The notes under the pieces: generated by a model
Told to the model about the DNA's origin: nothing
Seen by the model: the letters and a program-made list of their open reading frames with translations, nothing else
Database searches by the model: none
From: an uncultured Prevotella sp.
Lineage (GTDB): Bacteria; Bacteroidota; Bacteroidia; Bacteroidales; Bacteroidaceae
Length of the DNA: 54,088 bases
Assembly (NCBI GenBank): GCA_945787895.1
Contig: CALZJQ010000005.1
Location: 1 to 54,088, forward strand
Reading direction: 5' to 3'
Part shown: positions 23,430 to 32,503 of the stretch, piece after piece
Position numbering within the stretch: position 1 is the stretch's first letter
Layout of the letters: every line of letters starts with the position of its first letter
Position numbers and translations under genes: made by a program

Positions 23430-25976
23430 TCACCCCTTTCTGTCAATCATCTCTTTGGTAATGAAGATTTCGTCGCCTTCATGCAGTTCGTTGCTCATGA
23501 TCTTTTCGCATACGGTATCTTCGATGTATGTCTGGATGGCTCTTTTCAGTGGGCGGGCTCCAAACTGCACGTCATATCCCTTCTCTGCGACAAAGGTCTT
23601 TGCGTCGTCCTCTATCCGTACCGTGTAGCCCAGAGCCTCGATGCGGCGGAGCAGGTCGGTAAGTTCTATGTCGATAATCTGCTTTATGGCTTCAAGGTCC
23701 AGTTGGTTGAACGTGATTATCTCGTCCAGTCTGTTGAGGAATTCCGGTGCAAACTGTTTGCTGAGGCTTTTCTGGATGATGGAGCGGGCATATTCCTTGT
23801 CTTTCTCGTTCATGTTGACTGACAGTCCGTTGCCTGCCGTGAAGCCTACTCCGTGAGCGAACTCCTTGAGTTGCCTCGTGCCGGCATTTGAAGTCATGAT
23901 GATTACGGTGTTGCGGAAATCCACCAGTCTTCCGTTGCCGTCGGTGAGGCGGCCTTCGTCGAGCACCTGCAGCAGCATATTGAAGACGTTGCCGTGCGCC
24001 TTCTCTATCTCGTCGAGAAGCACTATGCTGTAAGGTCTGCGCCTGACCTGCTCTGTCAGCTGTCCGCCTTCTTCATATCCTACATATCCCGGAGGAGCTC
24101 CGACAAGGCGCGAAGTGTTGAATGCCTCGGTGTATTCGCTCATGTCGATGCGTATCAGCGCATCTGCAGAGCCGAACATATGCTGTGCGAGTTTCTTTGC
24201 AAGATAGGTCTTTCCCACTCCGGTGGGTCCAAGGAACATGAAAATGCCGATGGGGTGGTTGGGGTCACGCAGTCCAAGGCTGTTCCTGCGTATAGCCCTT
24301 ACCATCTTGTCGATGGCGGAATCCTGAGCTATGACAGCGTCTTTCAGCACTTTGTCCATGTTGCGCAGTCTCTCCATGTCGCTCTCCTTCATGCGCTGCA
24401 CGGGGATGTTGGTCATCATTGCAACCACGTCTGCGACGTCTTCCTCTCCCACGGTCTTTACGTCGGAAGGTTCTTTTGCGTTCCATTCCTCTTTTGCTGC
24501 AGAAAGTCTCTCCTCCAGAACGCTCTGCTTGTCACGATACTCAGCCGCAAGTTCAAAGTTCTGTTGTTGTACAGCCTCCACTTTCTTTTCCTTTGCATCC
24601 GACAATTCTTTTTCAAGGTCGAGGATTTCCTGTGGTATGTCGATGTATTTCAGGTGCATACGTGAGCCTGCCTCATCAAGTGCATCAATCGCCTTGTCAG
24701 GGAATGAGCGGTCAGTGACATACCTTTCTGTCAGTTTAACACATGCTTTGAGCGCATCGTCAGTGAACTGCACGTGATGGTGCTCCTCGTATCTTGGCTT
24801 GATGTTCTGGAGTATCTGCAGCGTCTCGTCAGGCGTTGACGGTTTAACGATTATCTTCTGGAAGCGGCGTTCCAGGGCTCCGTCCTTTTCGATGGACTTT
24901 GAATACTCGTCGAGGGTGGTGGCTCCGATACACTGAACCTTGCCTCTTGCAAGGGCGGGCTTGAGCATGTTGGCGGCATCCATAGTCCCCCCGCCGCCTC
25001 CGGCACCTATTATGGTGTGGATTTCGTCAATGAAGACGATGATGTCCGGATTCTCTTCCAGTTCCTTTATCAAGGCCTTTATCCTTTCTTCAAACTGTCC
25101 CCTGTACTTCGTGCCTGCTACCAAGCCTGCAAGGTCTAATGAGACGAGACGTTTGCCGTACAGGATGGGAGAGACCTTGTTGCTGCAGAGCAGCTGCGCA
25201 AGACCTTCTACTATGGCGCTTTTGCCCACGCCCGGTTCGCCAATCAGTATGGGATTGTTCTTTTTGCGGCGGCAGAGTATCTCTGCAATGCGCTGTATCT
25301 CCTTCTCCCTGCCTACGCATGGGTCCAGTTTCTCCTCCGTTGCAGCCTGCGTGAGGTCAAAGGAAAAGTTGTCGATGACGGGAGTCTTCTTCGGCTTCTG
25401 ACCCGTCGTCTTCGACTTTGATGTCGTGGAGACCTCTTTTTCCTTCTCGCCGGAATCCTCTTCCTCAAAGTCGTCTTCGGTGAGGTTGAGTCCGTTGGTC
25501 AATGGCTCCATTGCGTTGTCCGACTGATATTTCTCGCTGAATGTCAGTACGTCGTCGTAATTCATGTTGTTTTCTTCCATTATATCCTTTGCTGCGCTGT
25601 TGATACCATCGTGCAGCATTGCCAGAAGCACATGCTTGACATCTACGATATGGTCGTGGCTCATGCGTGCCTCAAGGTCGGCAAGGCGCAGGATGCTGCT
25701 TGCCTGGTCGTTGAATGCCAGCTGCTGTCCGCCGTCATCGGTAATCGTTTCCTCAGCTTTGTTGTATATGTTCTCTATAGTGTCAATGAGCTGACTGGCA
25801 ATGACTTGCTCATCTACGTTGAGCGTCTTCATTGCCTCACGTGGAAAGTCGCATTTCTCCTTTATCATTGCCAGGAGAAGATGTTCCGGCCGTATGCTTC
25901 GACTGTGCATCTGAGAGGCATATTGCTTTGTCCTGCTCAGCAGCGATGTCAGTTGTTCTGAATACTTATATTTCAT
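23430..25976 (-). CDS. clpC: Clp protease ATP-binding subunit ClpC
   Basis: AAA+ unfoldase that feeds substrates to ClpP. 848 residues. Clp_N repeat domain 1-150. An acidic/Lys-rich linker with STTSKSKTTG lies at about 165-200. The first AAA+ module has Walker A GEPGVGKS at 246-253, then a middle UVR-like coiled region (NFELAAEYRDKQSVLEERL). The second module has Walker A GPTGVGKT at 583-590. ATG 25976 (MKYKYSEQ) is used; GTG 25982 would add two residues. It starts 8 nt after maf and ends 8 nt before gph, one operon. Confidence 0.96.
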   Translation of the reverse strand: MKYKYSEQLTSLLSRTKQYASQMHSRSIRPEHLLLAMIKEKCDFPREAMKTLNVDEQVIASQLIDTIENIYNKAEETITDDGGQQLAFNDQASSILRLADLEARMSHDHIVDVKHVLLAMLHDGINSAAKDIMEENNMNYDDVLTFSEKYQSDNAMEPLTNGLNLTEDDFEEEDSGEKEKEVSTTSKSKTTGQKPKKTPVIDNFSFDLTQAATEEKLDPCVGREKEIQRIAEILCRRKKNNPILIGEPGVGKSAIVEGLAQLLCSNKVSPILYGKRLVSLDLAGLVAGTKYRGQFEERIKALIKELEENPDIIVFIDEIHTIIGAGGGGGTMDAANMLKPALARGKVQCIGATTLDEYSKSIEKDGALERRFQKIIVKPSTPDETLQILQNIKPRYEEHHHVQFTDDALKACVKLTERYVTDRSFPDKAIDALDEAGSRMHLKYIDIPQEILDLEKELSDAKEKKVEAVQQQNFELAAEYRDKQSVLEERLSAAKEEWNAKEPSDVKTVGEEDVADVVAMMTNIPVQRMKESDMERLRNMDKVLKDAVIAQDSAIDKMVRAIRRNSLGLRDPNHPIGIFMFLGPTGVGKTYLAKKLAQHMFGSADALIRIDMSEYTEAFNTSRLVGAPPGYVGYEEGGQLTEQVRRRPYSIVLLDEIEKAHGNVFNMLLQVLDEGRLTDGNGRLVDFRNTVIIMTSNAGTRQLKEFAHGVGFTAGNGLSVNMNEKDKEYARSIIQKSLSKQFAPEFLNRLDEIITFNQLDLEAIKQIIDIELTDLLRRIEALGYTVRIEDDAKTFVAEKGYDVQFGARPLKRAIQTYIEDTVCEKIMSNELHEGDEIFITKEMIDRKG

Positions 25977-25984
25977 AATCACCC

Positions 25985-26596
25985 TTATTGCAAAAGGTGT
26001 GCCATCATTTTCAGTTCGTCATTAATTCGTTGGACGGGGAGTCCCATGACATTGAAATAACTGCCTTCAAGTTTTGTCACACCAATATATCCTATCCATT
26101 CCTGAATACCGTATGCTCCAGCCTTGTCAAATGGCTGGTATTTGTCAATGTAATATGTTATTTCCTCCTCTGAAAGATTTCTGAACGTGACGTCAGTCCT
26201 TACTGAAAATCCTCTCTCATCCGCTGGGGAAAGCAGGCATACTCCCGTATAGACCTGATGGGTCTTGCCGCTCAGTGTCCTCAGCATATTGGCGGCATCC
26301 TCCCTCGACGATGGTTTTCCGAGTATGACATCATCCACCACCACCACCGTGTCAGCGGTGACGACGATGGTGTCACTGCCTACCATCACCCCTTCCGGTA
26401 CGTTCCTGATGTCTTCAAACCATCTCTTGTACGGCATTGCCTTCTTCTTTGCGATGTAGCCTGCTACGTCAACGGCAGGCAATGATGCAGGATAGCTTTC
26501 GTCTATACCCTTTATCACGTGTACTTCGTATGGAATATCGAGTCCGCCAAGGAGTTCCCTCCTCCGTGGCGAATTGCTTGCTAATATCAGTCTCAT
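25985..26596 (-). CDS. maf: Maf family nucleoside triphosphate pyrophosphatase
   Basis: Hydrolyses non-canonical or dTTP/UTP-type nucleotides to monophosphates, limiting their use in DNA or RNA. 203 residues. Signature ILASNSPRRRELL at the start; GSDTIVV, ILGKPSSREDAANMLRTLSGKTHQVYTGVCL, and the late motif DKAGAYGIQEW with the conserved Glu/Gln. ATG 26596 is chosen; 54 upstream residues in frame cross the promoter and are not coding. First gene of maf-clpC-gph. Confidence 0.93.
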   Translation of the reverse strand: MRLILASNSPRRRELLGGLDIPYEVHVIKGIDESYPASLPAVDVAGYIAKKKAMPYKRWFEDIRNVPEGVMVGSDTIVVTADTVVVVDDVILGKPSSREDAANMLRTLSGKTHQVYTGVCLLSPADERGFSVRTDVTFRNLSEEEITYYIDKYQPFDKAGAYGIQEWIGYIGVTKLEGSYFNVMGLPVQRINDELKMMAHLLQ

Positions 26597-26650
26597 GTTT
26601 GTTTTCTGTGTATGCAACAATGGTTTTGCAGTTGAAAATCTTTGCATCTG

Positions 26651-26658
26651 CAAAATTA
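26651..26658 (-). promoter_or_regulatory. Promoter -7 box for maf-clpC-gph
   Basis: TAATTTTG on the minus strand followed by CA, 54 nt upstream of the maf ATG. No clear -33 element. Confidence 0.5.
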
Positions 26659-26766
26659 CACTATTATTTTGAATTACGTGCAGGATAACAGGAAAAAAAG
26701 CGCAGCCGGCAGACATTCCGGGTGAGAATCTTGCGTTTGCTCCATTAATGTCTCGCAATAATGATG

Positions 26767-26925
26767 TTTTCTCTATGGTTTTGCGGTTTCTCTACGGTTA
26801 TGTGGTTTTCTCTATGGTTATGTGGTTTTACGGTTTTACGGTTTTACGGAAGTTTGTAAAGGCTGATTGTAATTTCCGCACAACCGTATAACCCCATAAC
26901 CTTATAACCGAAACAGAAAACCTTA
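26767..26925. repeat. Family C inverted-repeat element (C4)
   Basis: Left end TTTCTCTATGG and internal TTTCTCTACGG, arm of GGTTTTACGGTTTTACGG (8-nt units). Forward core 26847-26880 (CGGAAGTTTGTAAAGGCTGA then TTGTAATTTCCG), right arm CAACCGTATAACCCCATAACC. Lies between the divergent maf and outer-membrane protein genes, outside both predicted leaders. Confidence 0.85.
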
Positions 26926-26942
26926 TGTTAATTTTACACTAA

Positions 26943-26976
26943 TTTGAAAAAATATTTACTTGCGGTATAAACTTTT
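26943..26976 (+). promoter_or_regulatory. Possible promoter for the outer-membrane barrel gene
   Basis: TTTG at 26943-26946 and, 21 nt on, TAAACTTTT at 26968-26976, an imperfect match to TAnnTTTG. It would give a leader of about 80 nt. Confidence 0.35.
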
Positions 26977-27063
26977 CTCCATCCGTCTCGTCAATAGATT
27001 GTGTGACTGCTTTTGAGGGATGTATCAATGATGAATGAAAAGAACAACAGATAAATAAAAACA

Positions 27064-30024
27064 ATGAGAAAAACTTTACTCACATTTGTCGCTGTCTTTG
27101 CCTCGGTGGTGGCAATGGCACAGAACCGGGCAATAACGGGAATGGTCCTGGATAAGGATTCAAAGGAGGCGTTGATGCAGACGACGGTTCAACTGCTGAA
27201 AACGGATAGTTCTTACGTGGCAGGAGCCGTGACTGACATGGACGGAAGGTTTACGGTCAAGGCTCCAAAGAATGGTACTTATATCCTGAAAATGACCAAC
27301 ATAGGATATAAGAACTACGTGAAGAATGTCACAGTAGCAGACAACAAGGATGTAAACCTCGGAAAGGTCAGCCTTGCCACGGATGCCGTGCTGCTGAAGG
27401 AAGTAGTGGCAAAAGGCATTGCTTCCAAGGTGACCGTAAAGGAAGACACCTTTATATATAATGCTTCTGCTTACCGCACGCCGGAAGGCTCTGTACTGGA
27501 GGAATTGGTGAAGAAGATTCCTGGTGCGGAGGTGGATGACGATGGCAACGTGACCATCAACGGCAAGTCGGTGAAGAAAATCAAGGTGGATGGCAAGGAA
27601 TTTATGTCAGGCGATACGAAGACGGCTCTGAAAAACCTTCCTACCTCCATCGTGGACAAGATACGTGCTTACGACGAGAAAAGCGACCTCGCCCGTGTCA
27701 CCGGCATTGACGACGGTGAGGAAACCACCGTGCTTGATTTCGGTATCAAGCCCGGAATGAACAAGGGCTACCTGATGAACCTCAACGTAGGTGCAGGTAC
27801 AGAAGACCGTTACTCAGAGCAGCTGATGAGCATGTACTCCAAGGATGGTTTCCGTATCATAGGTTTTGCCGGTGCCAACAATATCAACGACCAGGGATTT
27901 CCCGGAGGTGGCAGACGTGGAGGCTGGGGCAACAGGAATGGTCTCAACGCAGCCAAGAACGGCGCCCTCAACATGAACTATGAGAATGACAAGCTCTTGC
28001 TCGATATGGGTGTCATGTGGAATCATTCTGACGGCGATGTCTTCAGCAAGTCTTCTTCAGAGAACTTCGTGGCTACGACGGGGTCTTTCTCCAACAGCAT
28101 CTCAAAGAATTATTCACGTTCAAACTCATGGAGGATGAATGGAAGGTTGGAGTGGAAGCCTGACACGCTGACCAATATCATGTTCCGCCCGTCATACAGC
28201 TATTCCACTAACGACGGAAGGTCAAGCAGTCTCTCAGGCACGTACAACCTCGACCCATATCTCTTCGTGGACGACCCTCTCGCCGACGACAAGGTGGACG
28301 AGATATACAATGACGGTGACCGCATCAACGTCAATGGAAGGACCAACCGTTCCCTGTCCTACAGCATGTCAAAGAACGGAAACGGCATGCTTCAGATAAA
28401 CAGGAAGCTGAACCCATACGGAAGAAACGTCACGCTGCGTGTCGATGCAGGCTTCTCCGAGGGCGAGAGCAACAGCCTCAGTGCCGCCGACGTACACCTG
28501 TATCAGATGCAGACAGCTGCCGGACTGGACTCTACCTACCAGACCAACAGGTACAACGTGGCACCGACGAAGAGCCATAACTATACGTTGCAGGCCACAT
28601 ACTCTGAGCCGATAGCAAGGGCTACGTTCCTGCAGTTCCGCTATCAGTATCAGTACAATTACAGCAAGAGCGACCGCAATACGTTCGACTTCAGCAGTCT
28701 GGGCAACCTTACCGACCAGGAAATGGTATATCGAGGATGGCAGGAGTTCCTTCATGACAACGGCGTGACTCCCATTGACAACTATCTCGACAAGGACCTG
28801 AGCCGCTTCTCGGAATACACCACATACACCCACGTGGCAGAGCTCATGCTACGCATCATACGGGAGAAGTACAACTTCAACGTAGGCGTGCAGGTGCAGC
28901 CTCAGAAGACCCACTTCATACAGGACTATCAGGGCGTGGCCGCCGACACCACCAGAAGTGTGACCAACTTCACCCCGACAATGGAGTTCCGTTATAAGAT
29001 ATCCAAGGTGAGCCAGCTGCGCATCAACTACCGTGCCAACACTTCTCAGCCAAGCATCTCCCAGCTCCTTGACATCACGGACAACTCCGACCCTCTCAAC
29101 ATCTCACAGGGCAACCCGGGACTGAAGCCTGCCTTTACCAACAATTTCCGTCTCTTCTATAATGGCTATCGCCAGCATAGGATGCAGTCGTGGATGGTAC
29201 ACATGAATTTCAGTACCACGCGCAACAGCATCTCAAACATGGTGACCTACGACGAGATAACGGGCGGAAGGATAACGCGTCCGGAAAACATCAACGGCAA
29301 ATGGAATGCAGGAGGTTCGTTTATGTTCAACACCTCCATAGATACCCTTGGCAACTGGAACGTAAACACGATGACCAACATCAGCCACAGCCATGACGTA
29401 GGCTATCTGACGCTGAGCAACGCAGTCGGTCCGCAGAAGAACTATACCAACAATACGAGCATCGGCGAGCGCCTGTCGTTCAGCTACCGCAACGATTGGC
29501 TGGAGGTAGAGCCGAACGGCAGCTTCACCTACACTCATGCACGCAACAAGCTCCAGAGCGCAAGCGACCTCGATACATGGCAGTTCAGCTACGGCATGAA
29601 CATCACGCTAAGGGCTCCCTGGGGTACGGAACTCACTACCAACCTCAGCAACAACTCGCGCCGCGGATATAATGACGCTTCCATGAACAACGATGAGTTT
29701 GTCTGGAATGCGCAGATAAGCCAGAGCTTCCTGCGCGGACGTCCACTCTCCGTATCATTGCAGTTCTATGACATCCTGCAGAACCAGAGCAATTTCTCCC
29801 GCACGGTCAACGCCTACTCCCGCAACGACACATGGTACAACAGCATCAACTCATACGCCATGCTGAAAGTCACCTACCGTCTCAACGTCTTTGGAGGCAA
29901 GGAGGCCCGCAAGGGTCAGCGTGAGGGCGGCTTCGACGGTCCTCCGGGAATGGGACCTGGAATGCGCGGAATGGGCGGCATGGGTCCTGGAATGCGCGGA
30001 ATGGGCGGTGGCGGTCACTTCTAA
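27064..30024 (+). CDS. Outer-membrane beta-barrel protein, TonB-receptor-like
   Basis: 986 residues. Signal peptide 1-19. A carboxypeptidase-regulatory-like beta-sandwich (about 22-105, ITGMVLDKDSKEALMQTTVQLL) and a plug-like region (110-230, LEELVKKIPGAEVDDDGNVTINGKSVKKIKVDGKEF split by gaps) are followed by a long barrel of the OMP_b-brl_3 type. No SusD partner follows, so a glycan importer of the SusC type is unlikely. The extreme C-terminus is a repeated Gly/Met/Pro tail (GPGMRGMGGM twice, then GGGGHF) instead of the aromatic last strand. Starts the unit with the PAP2 gene 12 nt downstream. Substrate unknown. Confidence 0.88.
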   Translation: MRKTLLTFVAVFASVVAMAQNRAITGMVLDKDSKEALMQTTVQLLKTDSSYVAGAVTDMDGRFTVKAPKNGTYILKMTNIGYKNYVKNVTVADNKDVNLGKVSLATDAVLLKEVVAKGIASKVTVKEDTFIYNASAYRTPEGSVLEELVKKIPGAEVDDDGNVTINGKSVKKIKVDGKEFMSGDTKTALKNLPTSIVDKIRAYDEKSDLARVTGIDDGEETTVLDFGIKPGMNKGYLMNLNVGAGTEDRYSEQLMSMYSKDGFRIIGFAGANNINDQGFPGGGRRGGWGNRNGLNAAKNGALNMNYENDKLLLDMGVMWNHSDGDVFSKSSSENFVATTGSFSNSISKNYSRSNSWRMNGRLEWKPDTLTNIMFRPSYSYSTNDGRSSSLSGTYNLDPYLFVDDPLADDKVDEIYNDGDRINVNGRTNRSLSYSMSKNGNGMLQINRKLNPYGRNVTLRVDAGFSEGESNSLSAADVHLYQMQTAAGLDSTYQTNRYNVAPTKSHNYTLQATYSEPIARATFLQFRYQYQYNYSKSDRNTFDFSSLGNLTDQEMVYRGWQEFLHDNGVTPIDNYLDKDLSRFSEYTTYTHVAELMLRIIREKYNFNVGVQVQPQKTHFIQDYQGVAADTTRSVTNFTPTMEFRYKISKVSQLRINYRANTSQPSISQLLDITDNSDPLNISQGNPGLKPAFTNNFRLFYNGYRQHRMQSWMVHMNFSTTRNSISNMVTYDEITGGRITRPENINGKWNAGGSFMFNTSIDTLGNWNVNTMTNISHSHDVGYLTLSNAVGPQKNYTNNTSIGERLSFSYRNDWLEVEPNGSFTYTHARNKLQSASDLDTWQFSYGMNITLRAPWGTELTTNLSNNSRRGYNDASMNNDEFVWNAQISQSFLRGRPLSVSLQFYDILQNQSNFSRTVNAYSRNDTWYNSINSYAMLKVTYRLNVFGGKEARKGQREGGFDGPPGMGPGMRGMGGMGPGMRGMGGGGHF

Positions 30025-30036
30025 TCATCACTGCGG

Positions 30037-30633
30037 ATGAAACAACTTTTCATATCAATAATGGTACTCTCATCCTCCATCAGCGCCCGTGCGCAGGTGG
30101 AGGATTATCTGCAATATGCCCCCTTGGCCGCATACGTCGCCCTTAATGCCTGCAACGCCCTGGCGAAGAATGCGCCGCAGGACAGGATATTCACTCTTGC
30201 CGCATCGGTACTTGCCACTTATGGCACTACCGGCTCGCTGAAACACATTGTCAGCGAGCGCCGCCCCGACGGTCGTGACAACAGGTCGTTCCCGTCAGGT
30301 CATGCGGCACGCTCGTTCATGGCGGCCAATATGTTAAGGCATGAGTTCGGACATATCTCCCCTTGGATAAGTATTGCAGGCTATTCCTGTGCCGTCGTCA
30401 CATCTGCGCTGAGGGTCACAGGTGACTATCATTATGCGCATGATGTGCTTGCAGGCGCGGCAATCGGCATTCTCTCTGCCGAACTCTCTTATGCCGTCCT
30501 TCCTGTATGGAATAGATGGAGGGCGAGGAGAAGGGAGAAAAGCACTGGGAGGGGGAAAGATGACATCCAACTGGTTGTCCTCCCTTCAGTGGTCTGCGGC
30601 GGAGCGTCAGTGAATGGGGTGATAGAATTTTAG
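30037..30633 (+). CDS. PAP2-superfamily phosphatase, exported
   Basis: 198 residues. Signal-like N-terminus (MKQLF... ending ARA). The three acid phosphatase/lipid phosphatase motifs are present: KHIVSERRPDG, SFPSGHAAR, and SALRVTGDYHYAHDVLAG with the catalytic His and Asp. Possible roles are dephosphorylation of lipid A, undecaprenyl pyrophosphate or another periplasmic phosphate ester; the sequence does not decide. The C-terminus after the last membrane segment is basic and then Ser/Gly/Val-rich, perhaps poorly conserved. Coupled to the outer-membrane barrel gene. Confidence 0.85.
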   Translation: MKQLFISIMVLSSSISARAQVEDYLQYAPLAAYVALNACNALAKNAPQDRIFTLAASVLATYGTTGSLKHIVSERRPDGRDNRSFPSGHAARSFMAANMLRHEFGHISPWISIAGYSCAVVTSALRVTGDYHYAHDVLAGAAIGILSAELSYAVLPVWNRWRARRREKSTGRGKDDIQLVVLPSVVCGGASVNGVIEF

Positions 30634-30719
30634 TCGCTTACTGGTTTAAGCCTTTGCCTCGGGTAGCCTGGTGTCCCCAGACATAATGCCGTAAAGACAA
30701 CCACACAGGATAAAATGCC

Positions 30720-30776
30720 GGAATTGTCTTCAGTCTAAAACGACAATTATGACAATTCGGACAATTCCTTTTCTTT
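30720..30776 (+). terminator. Possible terminator with three alternative 3' arms
   Basis: GGAATTGTC at 30720-30728 can pair with GACAATT at 30742-30748 or 30751-30757, or perfectly with GACAATTCC at 30760-30768, which is followed by TTTTCTTT. Lies 86 nt after the PAP2 stop. Confidence 0.4.
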
Positions 30777-30805
30777 GAAATACACTCAGGAATCAAGGAT
30801 AAAAT

Positions 30806-30991
30806 AAGGTTATGCGGTTGTGCGGAAGTTACAATCAGCCTTGACATACCTCCGTAGAACCGTTGGTTCGGTTGTGCGGTTATGAGGTTTTACGGTTGTG
30901 CGGAAGTTACAAACAGCCTCTTCCAATCTCCGAATAACCTTAAAACCGTAAAACTACATAACCGTAGAGAAATCTTAAGACCTTAAAACTG
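30806..30991. repeat. Double family C inverted-repeat element (C5)
   Basis: Two reversed family C cores: 30818-30853 (GTGCGGAAGTTACAATCAGC then CTTGACATACCTCCG) and 30898-30932 (GTGCGGAAGTTACAAACAGC then CTCTTCCAATCTCCG). They are separated by a G/T arm and followed by an A/C arm ending AACCGTAGAGAAA, the family C terminus. Confidence 0.85.
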
Positions 30992-31041
30992 AAGAAGTTG
31001 AAGCCTGAGAAACTTGACAAAGTTTTCATGTGCTGCTATCC

Positions 31042-31119
31042 TCACCTGTCAATCCACTCTTTAAGCCGCTGGGCTTTTTCTTTGTTGACTGTTATTCTTG
31101 TATCGGGATAGCCTTTCAT
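31042..31119 (-). other. Possible short or decayed gene of 25 codons
   Basis: ATG at 31119, TGA at 31044-31042. The translation (MKGYPDTRITVN then KEKAQRLKEWIDR) looks protein-like, and the frame is open a little further upstream (EQGKLVIR) without a start. An ATG in another frame at 31145 would join it after a one-base shift. Two minus-strand promoter-like boxes lie just upstream (31154-31161 TAGTTTTG, 31174-31181 TACTTTTG). It may be a frameshifted remnant. Confidence 0.25.
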
Positions 31120-31324
31120 GCGTATGACGAGTTTTCCTTGTTCATATCATCTGCAAAACTACATGTTTTTCTGCAAAAGTACTACATTTATCAATATTTT
31201 ATAACAATATTACACCGAAACAGACAAAAAGACAGTTGAAACGAACGAAACAGCGTTTCAGAAGCGATTATCGCCGTTTCTGATAGGCCGCGCGGATAAA
31301 GGTATAAATAAATGTGCAAAAAAG

Positions 31325-31355
31325 TTTGTAAGTTTGAAAAAAATGGTTAACTTTG
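31325..31355 (+). promoter_or_regulatory. Promoter for nagB
   Basis: TTTG at 31325-31328 and TAACTTTG at 31348-31355 with 19 nt between, a consensus match. Predicts a leader of about 165 nt before the nagB ATG. Confidence 0.7.
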
Positions 31356-31524
31356 TATCGCAAATGACTTGAAAAGACGCGAAGATATGGACAGTGACGG
31401 TTTTCATGAGACAACGAGGAACTGCTCATCACGTACATAATAAAACAAAAGCTCCGGAAACCCCCTCATTTTTCTTTTTAGTGGCAGGTCTGGAGAAATA
31501 CAAACAACCAATAACAAAAAAAGT

Positions 31525-32316
31525 ATGCGAGTAATCATCGAACCCGACTACGAGAGTATGTCAAAATGGGCTGCCAACTACGTAGCCAAAAGAATCAAGG
31601 AAGCTAATCCTACACCTGAGAAACCATTTAAGTTGGGATGCCCCACGGGTTCTTCTCCCCTTGGTTTATATAAAGAATTGATAAAGAAATACGAGAACGG
31701 CGAGCTGTCGTTCCAGAATGTGGTGACATTCAACATGGATGAATATGTCAACCTCCCGGAGGACCACCCTGAGTCATACCACTCGTTCATGTGGAACAAT
31801 TTCTTCTCACACATCGACATCCGTCCCGAGAACGTGCATATCCTCAACGGCAATGCTGAAGACCTCGTGGCAGAGTGTGAGGCCTACGAGGCTGCCATAG
31901 AGGCTGCCGGAGGCATTGACCTCTTCATGGGCGGTGTAGGACCTGACGGTCACCTTGCCTTCAACGAGCCAGGTTCTTCTCTCGGTTCCAAGACCCGCAT
32001 CAAGACTCTCACCACTGACACAATCATTGCAAACAGCCGTTTCTTCGACGGTGACTTGACGAAAGTGCCTACACAGGCTCTAACCGTGGGCATAGGCACT
32101 GTGATGGCTGCCAAGGAGGTGCTCATCGTATGCAATGGACACCACAAGGCGCGTGCCTTGAAGCATCTTGTGGATGGCTACGTCTCTCATATGTGGACTT
32201 CTTCCATGCTTCAGATGCACCCCCACTCTATTGTGGTCTGTGATGAGCACGCCTGCGACGAGCTCACTGTCGGCACTTACAAGTATTATCTGGACAAGGA
32301 GCGCGGCAATCTTTAA
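31525..32316 (+). CDS. nagB: Glucosamine-6-phosphate deaminase
   Basis: Converts glucosamine 6-phosphate to fructose 6-phosphate and ammonia, the entry of amino sugars into glycolysis. 263 residues. Signatures GCPTGSSPLGLYKELI, VVTFNMDEYVNL with the catalytic Asp, GGVGPDGHLAFNEPGSSL, and MHPHSIVVCDEHA. ATG at 31525. Monocistronic, with its own promoter and a long hairpin 84 nt downstream. Confidence 0.96.
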   Translation: MRVIIEPDYESMSKWAANYVAKRIKEANPTPEKPFKLGCPTGSSPLGLYKELIKKYENGELSFQNVVTFNMDEYVNLPEDHPESYHSFMWNNFFSHIDIRPENVHILNGNAEDLVAECEAYEAAIEAAGGIDLFMGGVGPDGHLAFNEPGSSLGSKTRIKTLTTDTIIANSRFFDGDLTKVPTQALTVGIGTVMAAKEVLIVCNGHHKARALKHLVDGYVSHMWTSSMLQMHPHSIVVCDEHACDELTVGTYKYYLDKERGNL

Positions 32317-32399
32317 CGCAAATCGGTCATTAGAGCCTAAACAGATTTGGGTTTAGTTTTCTCCTTAGGTAGGGTCAGGCTGGTAGTGTAATAAAAAAT

Positions 32400-32468
32400 A
32401 GGGTGTCCAGTCAGTTGTGTTGTTTTTTATGTATTTTCTACATAACAACACAACTGACTGGACACCCT
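32400..32468. terminator. Perfect 25-bp hairpin between convergent nagB and folD
   Basis: Left arm 32400-32424 (starts AGGGTGTCCAGTCAGTTGTG) is the exact reverse complement of 32444-32468; inside, ATGTA and TACAT continue the stem past a 4-nt bulge. No T tract follows. Likely a bidirectional transcript end, but its perfection and length also suit a small mobile element. Confidence 0.6.
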
Positions 32469-32503
32469 GCTTCAGAACTGACGACTCATGAATAACCGAA
32501 GGG

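Larger units (their letters stand above)
30634..31524. other. 891-nt intergenic region between the PAP2 gene and nagB
   Basis: Contains a possible terminator (30720-30776), a double family C repeat (30806-30991), a possible remnant gene with minus-strand promoter-like boxes (31042-31181) and the nagB promoter (31325-31355). No tRNA or longer credible gene found. Confidence 0.6.

Noticed and set aside
24265-25401. Long antisense frames within clpC and other core genes
   Set aside because: Shadows caused by codon bias on the opposite strand; the sense frames carry full family motifs.
26597-26758. 54-residue extension of maf
   Set aside because: It crosses the TAATTTTG promoter box; Maf proteins begin at the SNSPRR region.
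30638-30847. Minus-strand frame of 69 residues with several Cys
   Set aside because: Overlaps the possible terminator and the family C element; no start signal and no family resemblance.
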